The notes under the pieces are model-generated. The model was not told where the DNA came from. It was given only the letters and a program-made list of their open reading frames with translations, and searched no databases. Below are positions 60,446-64,000 of a stretch of 64,000 nt of DNA, one piece after another. Source of the DNA: Pseudobutyrivibrio sp. Lineage in GTDB: Bacteria; Bacillota; Clostridia; Lachnospirales; Lachnospiraceae. Both the position numbers and the translations under genes were made by a program. Within the stretch, counting starts at the first letter, position 1, and each line of letters opens with the position of its first letter. Location of the stretch: contig NZ_JAFUSK010000051.1 of assembly GCF_017471675.1 (NCBI RefSeq), forward strand, positions 1-64,000. Reading direction: 5' to 3'.

Positions 60446-60601
60446 CTATTTATAAATCGGCATTCTTGTAGCAAAATCGATTATCTTTTTTCGCTCCTCA
60501 AACTCAGCCTTAAATTCCTCTTTCTTTTTCTCCAATTCCTTTTTTACCTCATCGGTAATTGGCGTTCCCCTGTACATTGCGCAATATCCATACCCTAACA
60601 T
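60446..60601 (-). CDS. Small protein, 51 residues
   Basis: I do not recognise this protein. It starts MLGYGYCAMYRGTPITDEVKKELEKKKEEFKAEFEERKKI. The short N-terminal hydrophobic part is followed by a highly charged helix (residues 19-42) and ends ATRMPIYK. AGGAGGGG precedes the ATG, a strong site for so short a gene. A longer frame starts 36 bases upstream with a worse site. The gene stands alone and a terminator follows. Confidence 0.6.
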   Translation of the reverse strand: MLGYGYCAMYRGTPITDEVKKELEKKKEEFKAEFEERKKIIDFATRMPIYK

Positions 60602-60716
60602 AACTACCCCTCCTCCTAAATTTGCAGGCAACCCCACTCGTTCAGATTGCCTTTTGCAAATTATTAGTGATAGACATATTCTAGCAAATGTATATTGACA
60701 ATGTGTGACGATTTAG

Positions 60717-61607
60717 TTAATTCTCTGATTTTTCTTCCATCATTTCAGAAAAAGTTCCCATATATACATTATCTTTCCCAAGAAGGAATTTTAAATCATC
60801 CATAAAAGCCTTGGTCTTAGGGTCATTTTCGAAGCCTCTAGAAATTATTTCCTCTAAAAACTGCTCCCCGATTTCAGAATCAATAATATAATCTCTATCC
60901 TCTTCAAAATCGTCAAAGCTGCGGTTCTTTACGTATTCCCCTCTGAACTTCTTGTATTCGGCGGCTTTCTTGCCATCGTATCGCATTTCATCCTGCTCAA
61001 TAATGCGAATACAATTAAGCATATCCTCAGCATCTGATAAAGCATTATGCTCCACATATCCACCAAGACCACAGATAGTCTTCATATCTGCAAGAGACAG
61101 ATTTGCATCAAGTCCATCTGTAACATCTAGGCTTACTTCCTTTTGGATATTTTCAAAGGTGCTGATAAATTTACCTACACTACGCTTAAGTGGCTTTTCC
61201 AGATTGCGAGACTCAAAATCCCTTTGAAAGCTGTTTTTATCACCGCCCCAAACACAGATTTTGCCAACCTGATATTTGCGAATCATGGTGATAAGCTCTG
61301 TCATTACATCCTCATAATCCGGTGCAAATTCCAAGTCCTCATTAGTAAGACCAGTAAGCTCTGTAATAAGTGGAGGCAGCTTGTGCCCTGGACGAAGTCT
61401 GACTGTGGAATAGAATCTGTCAAGCTCCTCATGGGCTGGGTTAGTAATGATTACACCAACAGATATTACATCCTCAATAGAGCTTTTCTTATACCTTGCG
61501 CTTAAATACTCAGCATCCAAAAATGCCTGATTTTTCCCCTTGTAGCCTGCTGGCGCAGTCTGACTCGGACCCTTTATTTTTTTATTTGAATTATTAACTG
61601 TTGCCAA
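60717..61607 (-). CDS. DEDDh 3'-5' exonuclease-like protein (KapD-type)
   Basis: This 296-residue protein has an RNase-T-fold exonuclease domain at about residues 25-210. It has the first acidic pair in FLDAEYLSARY (D-x-E), PDYEDVMTEL, a central Asp in VWGGDKNSFQRDFE and the final HNALSDAEDMLNCI (H-x4-D), so the DEDDh set looks complete. The remaining 80 residues are of unknown fold. It may trim RNA or DNA 3' ends. The start is TTG at 61607, with GGAGA before it. Confidence 0.85.
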   Translation of the reverse strand: MATVNNSNKKIKGPSQTAPAGYKGKNQAFLDAEYLSARYKKSSIEDVISVGVIITNPAHEELDRFYSTVRLRPGHKLPPLITELTGLTNEDLEFAPDYEDVMTELITMIRKYQVGKICVWGGDKNSFQRDFESRNLEKPLKRSVGKFISTFENIQKEVSLDVTDGLDANLSLADMKTICGLGGYVEHNALSDAEDMLNCIRIIEQDEMRYDGKKAAEYKKFRGEYVKNRSFDDFEEDRDYIIDSEIGEQFLEEIISRGFENDPKTKAFMDDLKFLLGKDNVYMGTFSEMMEEKSEN

Positions 61608-61796
61608 TATTTATCTCCGTAAAATAACTAATTAATTACATAAATCTTATCATGTTTTTGAACCATCAACAACCTTGTAAAATTCTTCCACTTAATAGAT
61701 TGTTGTTTATGTTATCATACACACAATTATTTCATAATTTTAGTTTATAATAACTCTTACAAGTGGGAGTGTGTTTACCAGGTCAGGAGATACATT

Positions 61797-62456
61797 ATGG
61801 CTGATATCAGTGTAAAAAACAATATTCATATAGAAAACACAACGGTCACTAAGGCTGCGCATTCTTTGGATAGTTCTAAGCCATCTTTAGATAGTTCTAA
61901 GCCACCTGTTAGTGAAAAACATCCCCTTTCAGATAAGTCAACTGATGTTTTAACCAAAGAATATGGCCCTGTTGTATCCTCTTCAAAGGATGGAGATACT
62001 GTCCGTGTTAAGCAAGATAATGGTGAGGAAACCAATCTTCACAAGATACTGCAGGAAGAACTAGAAAGATTGTCCGAAAAGAAGTTTGAAATGCCTGATT
62101 ATGAGGTTCATACTGCAACTAAAGAAATTCAGAAAAACACCTGGGATATGGCAGAAGAAGCAAGTACAATCACATCCTTTGCAGGCTATTCCGATTCGGA
62201 ACTAAAGCAGCTATATCTAAAGGGTGATATTTCTCAAATAGACTATAATCAGGAAATGGAATCAAGAACTGCCAGAAAAGCCTCTGAGGCAGAGGACTTA
62301 CAAAACTTCAACAACACCACAGCTAAAAGCTTTGCAAAGCTATCTCAGATTGAAAACGATGCTAACACCGTAGATTTAATCGAATCTGGCCAAGTATCAG
62401 ATACCATTCCAGATGAAATAAGAATCCAGGCCCTTCAGAATTTCGACATACTCTAA
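61797..62456 (+). CDS. Low-complexity soluble protein of unknown function
   Basis: I do not recognise this 219-residue protein. It has no signal peptide or membrane segment and is rich in Ser, Asp, Glu and Lys. Residues 25-37 contain a short tandem repeat (LDSSKP twice, a 21-bp duplication in the DNA). Charged helices follow (HKILQEELERLSEK, SEAEDLQNFNNTTAKSF). Its style is similar to flagellum-associated or scaffold proteins. CAGGAGA precedes the ATG, and a hairpin with T-run ends the gene. A motility link is a guess from style only. Confidence 0.6.
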   Translation: MADISVKNNIHIENTTVTKAAHSLDSSKPSLDSSKPPVSEKHPLSDKSTDVLTKEYGPVVSSSKDGDTVRVKQDNGEETNLHKILQEELERLSEKKFEMPDYEVHTATKEIQKNTWDMAEEASTITSFAGYSDSELKQLYLKGDISQIDYNQEMESRTARKASEAEDLQNFNNTTAKSFAKLSQIENDANTVDLIESGQVSDTIPDEIRIQALQNFDIL

Positions 62457-62485
62457 CCGCCGCAGATTTAATTCTATATTTTACA

Positions 62486-62518
62486 TAAAAATCCTTGCTT
62501 AGCAGGGATTTTTTTTTG
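62486..62518 (+). terminator. Terminator after the low-complexity protein gene
   Basis: AAAAATCCTTGC pairs with GCAGGGATTTTT around TTA, followed by eight or more T. Confidence 0.9.
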
Positions 62519-62541
62519 TGTTTATACACATTGTATTTTTT

Positions 62542-62603
62542 TGTATTTATATAAATACATTTAATTATGTTTTTATTCAAATACATTGTTAATTTTTTAT
62601 CAG
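62542..62603 (+). promoter_or_regulatory. Palindrome and Rex-like site upstream of pflB
   Basis: TGTATTTAT (62542-62550) / ATAAATACA (62551-62559) is a perfect 18-bp palindrome. Downstream, TTGTTAATTTTTTATCAG (62586-62603) has one perfect half of the Rex consensus TTGTTAANNNNTTAACAA, and its second half differs at two positions. TATATT (62612-62617) is a possible -10 box. Redox control of pflB is plausible but inferred. Confidence 0.45.
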
Positions 62604-62723
62604 ACCTATGTTATATTGTAAATGAGCTAGTACGTTAGTTATATCTAACTGTCCATGGTATAGCTAACACAACCCCACTAGCATAACCAATAACATTTAT
62701 AATTTCAGAAAGGGATTGAATCA

Positions 62724-64000
62724 ATGGCAAATCACGATTTCGCACAATGGAATGGTTTCGTAGGTCGCGTTTGGAAAGATAACGTTGATGTACGTGACTT
62801 CATTCAGAACAACTACACTCCTTATGATGGAGATGAGTCTTTCTTAGCAGGTCCTACAGATGCTACTAACACTCTTTGGGGCAAGCTTCAGGAGCTTCAG
62901 GCAGCTGAGCGTGCTAAGGGCGGCGTTCTTGACATGGAAACAGAAATTGTTTCTTCACTTACTTCTTATGGCCCAGGTTACATTTCTGATGAGACAAAGG
63001 ATCTTGAGCAGATTGTTGGTCTTCAGACAGACAAGCCACTTAAGAGAGCATTCATGCCTTACGGTGGTATCAAGATGGCTGAGCAGTCTTGCAAGATGTA
63101 CGGTTATGAGCCAAGCGAGAAGCTTCACGAAATCTTTACAAAATATCATAAGACACATAACCAGGGTGTATTCGATATCTACACTCCTGAAATTTTAAAG
63201 GCACGTCACAACAAGATCTTAACAGGTCTTCCTGATACATACGGTCGTGGACGTATCGTCGGCGATTACAGAAGAGTTGCTCTTTACGGTATTGATTACC
63301 TTATCGAGAAGAAGCAGATTGACTTCGCTAACACAAACCGTCAGGGTATGAGACGTTACGACTTCCAGCTTCGCGAGGAAATCACAGACCAGATCAATGC
63401 TCTTAAGGGCATGAAGGAAATGGCTGCTTCTTATGGCTTCGATATTTCTAAGCCAGCTGCTAACGCTAAGGAAGCTGCTCAGTGGTTATACTTCGGTTAC
63501 CTTGCAGCTATCAAGACTCAGAACGGTGCTGCTATGTCAGTTGGTCGTGTATCTACATTCCTTGATATCTACATGACACGTGACCTTGCTAATGGCGTTA
63601 TCACAGAGTCTGAGGCACAGGAAATCATCGATCACTTCACAATGAAGTGCCGTATGGTTAAGTTTGCTCGTATCGAGTCTTACAACCAGTTATTCTCAGG
63701 TGATCCAGTTTGGGCTACACTTGAAGTTGGTGGTATCGGTCTTGATGGTCGTCACCAGGTTACAAAGACTTGCTACAGATTCCTTCACACACTTGAGAAC
63801 ATGGGACCTTCACCAGAGCCAAACCTTACAGTTATGTACTCTAGCCGTCTTCCTGAGTCATTCAAGAAGTATGCTGCTAAGATTTCTGTAAACACATCTT
63901 CTATCCAGTACGAGAACGATGATGTTATGAGAGTTACATGGGGCGATGATTACTCAATCTGCTGCTGTGTATCTGCTACAGAGACAGGTAAGGAGCTTCA
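62724..64000 (+). CDS. pflB: Pyruvate formate-lyase (partial, C terminus beyond window)
   Basis: This glycyl radical enzyme splits pyruvate into formate and acetyl-CoA under anoxic conditions. It opens MANHDFAQWNGFVGRVWKDNV. The PFL domain contains TGLPDTYGRGRIVGDYRRVALYG and, near the window edge, the catalytic cysteine pair in ICCCVSATETGKELQ (E. coli Cys418-Cys419). The Gly-radical end lies outside. No stop occurs in frame to 64000, 425 codons. Codon use is strongly biased, as in a highly expressed gene. AGAAAGGG precedes the ATG. The activating enzyme gene pflA may follow. Confidence 0.97.
   Translation, partial: MANHDFAQWNGFVGRVWKDNVDVRDFIQNNYTPYDGDESFLAGPTDATNTLWGKLQELQAAERAKGGVLDMETEIVSSLTSYGPGYISDETKDLEQIVGLQTDKPLKRAFMPYGGIKMAEQSCKMYGYEPSEKLHEIFTKYHKTHNQGVFDIYTPEILKARHNKILTGLPDTYGRGRIVGDYRRVALYGIDYLIEKKQIDFANTNRQGMRRYDFQLREEITDQINALKGMKEMAASYGFDISKPAANAKEAAQWLYFGYLAAIKTQNGAAMSVGRVSTFLDIYMTRDLANGVITESEAQEIIDHFTMKCRMVKFARIESYNQLFSGDPVWATLEVGGIGLDGRHQVTKTCYRFLHTLENMGPSPEPNLTVMYSSRLPESFKKYAAKISVNTSSIQYENDDVMRVTWGDDYSICCCVSATETGKEL

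Overview
The window looks like chromosome of an anaerobic, low-GC Lachnospiraceae bacterium of the Butyrivibrio/Pseudobutyrivibrio kind. The reasons are a pyruvate formate-lyase, a crotonase, LL-diaminopimelate aminotransferase, a class 1B dihydroorotate dehydrogenase (pyrK-pyrD), a eukaryotic-type HisA, a YjfB-type small protein and strong AAGGAGG ribosome sites. The genus is an inference from gene content. Most genes lie on the minus strand. No tRNA, rRNA, CRISPR or insertion sequence was recognised.

Layout. 1-17 kb holds housekeeping and stress genes: glutathione peroxidase, D,D-carboxypeptidase, phosphoglucomutase, an XRE regulator with a CDF transporter, a diguanylate cyclase, endonuclease IV, small hydrolases, a DMT transporter, an ArsC/Spx-like protein, PgeF, DUF1846, an MGMT-like fusion and a radical SAM protein. 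17-25 kb is an accessory stretch: four GNAT proteins (one a tandem fusion), a methyltransferase, an MBL hydrolase, an HD protein, an S66 peptidase, a decayed DUF523 gene and orphan proteins. 25.5-38 kb holds guaA, the Trk potassium system with an arginase-fold protein and a cytidylate-kinase-like protein, mecA and the pyrC-F-K-D operon. 38-52.6 kb holds a CPBP protease, glgP, ileS, a crotonase and an operon joining a condensation-fold acyltransferase, a lipase-like hydrolase, a DUF6320-type membrane protein and an EAL-GGDEF protein. 52.7-64 kb holds a YjfB protein, an AraR-like repressor, an Eco47II-type restriction-modification pair, dapL, hisA, an aminopeptidase, a flavin reductase, a DEDDh exonuclease and the 5' part of pflB.

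The most unusual locus is 24.19-25.45 kb. A consensus promoter (TTGACA-N17-TATATT, minus strand) reads into a leader of about 415 nt. The leader carries ten 9-bp copies of ATGCATCCY/RGGATGCAT in strictly alternating orientation, forming five inverted-repeat pairs. The enclosed segments are 20-21 nt long and unrelated in sequence. The array ends just before a gene for an orphan protein with a coiled coil and a PD-(D/E)XK-like domain. I know of no described system with this layout.

Two families of dispersed, structured intergenic elements are also present. Family A (three copies: 32.0, 41.8 and 46.0 kb) has a conserved core inside an outer stem whose sequence differs in every copy but still pairs. 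Family B (35.7 and 41.9 kb, plus a 40-bp half copy) has conserved ends and a conserved tip joined by a stem that also covaries. Both patterns suggest selection for structure rather than sequence.
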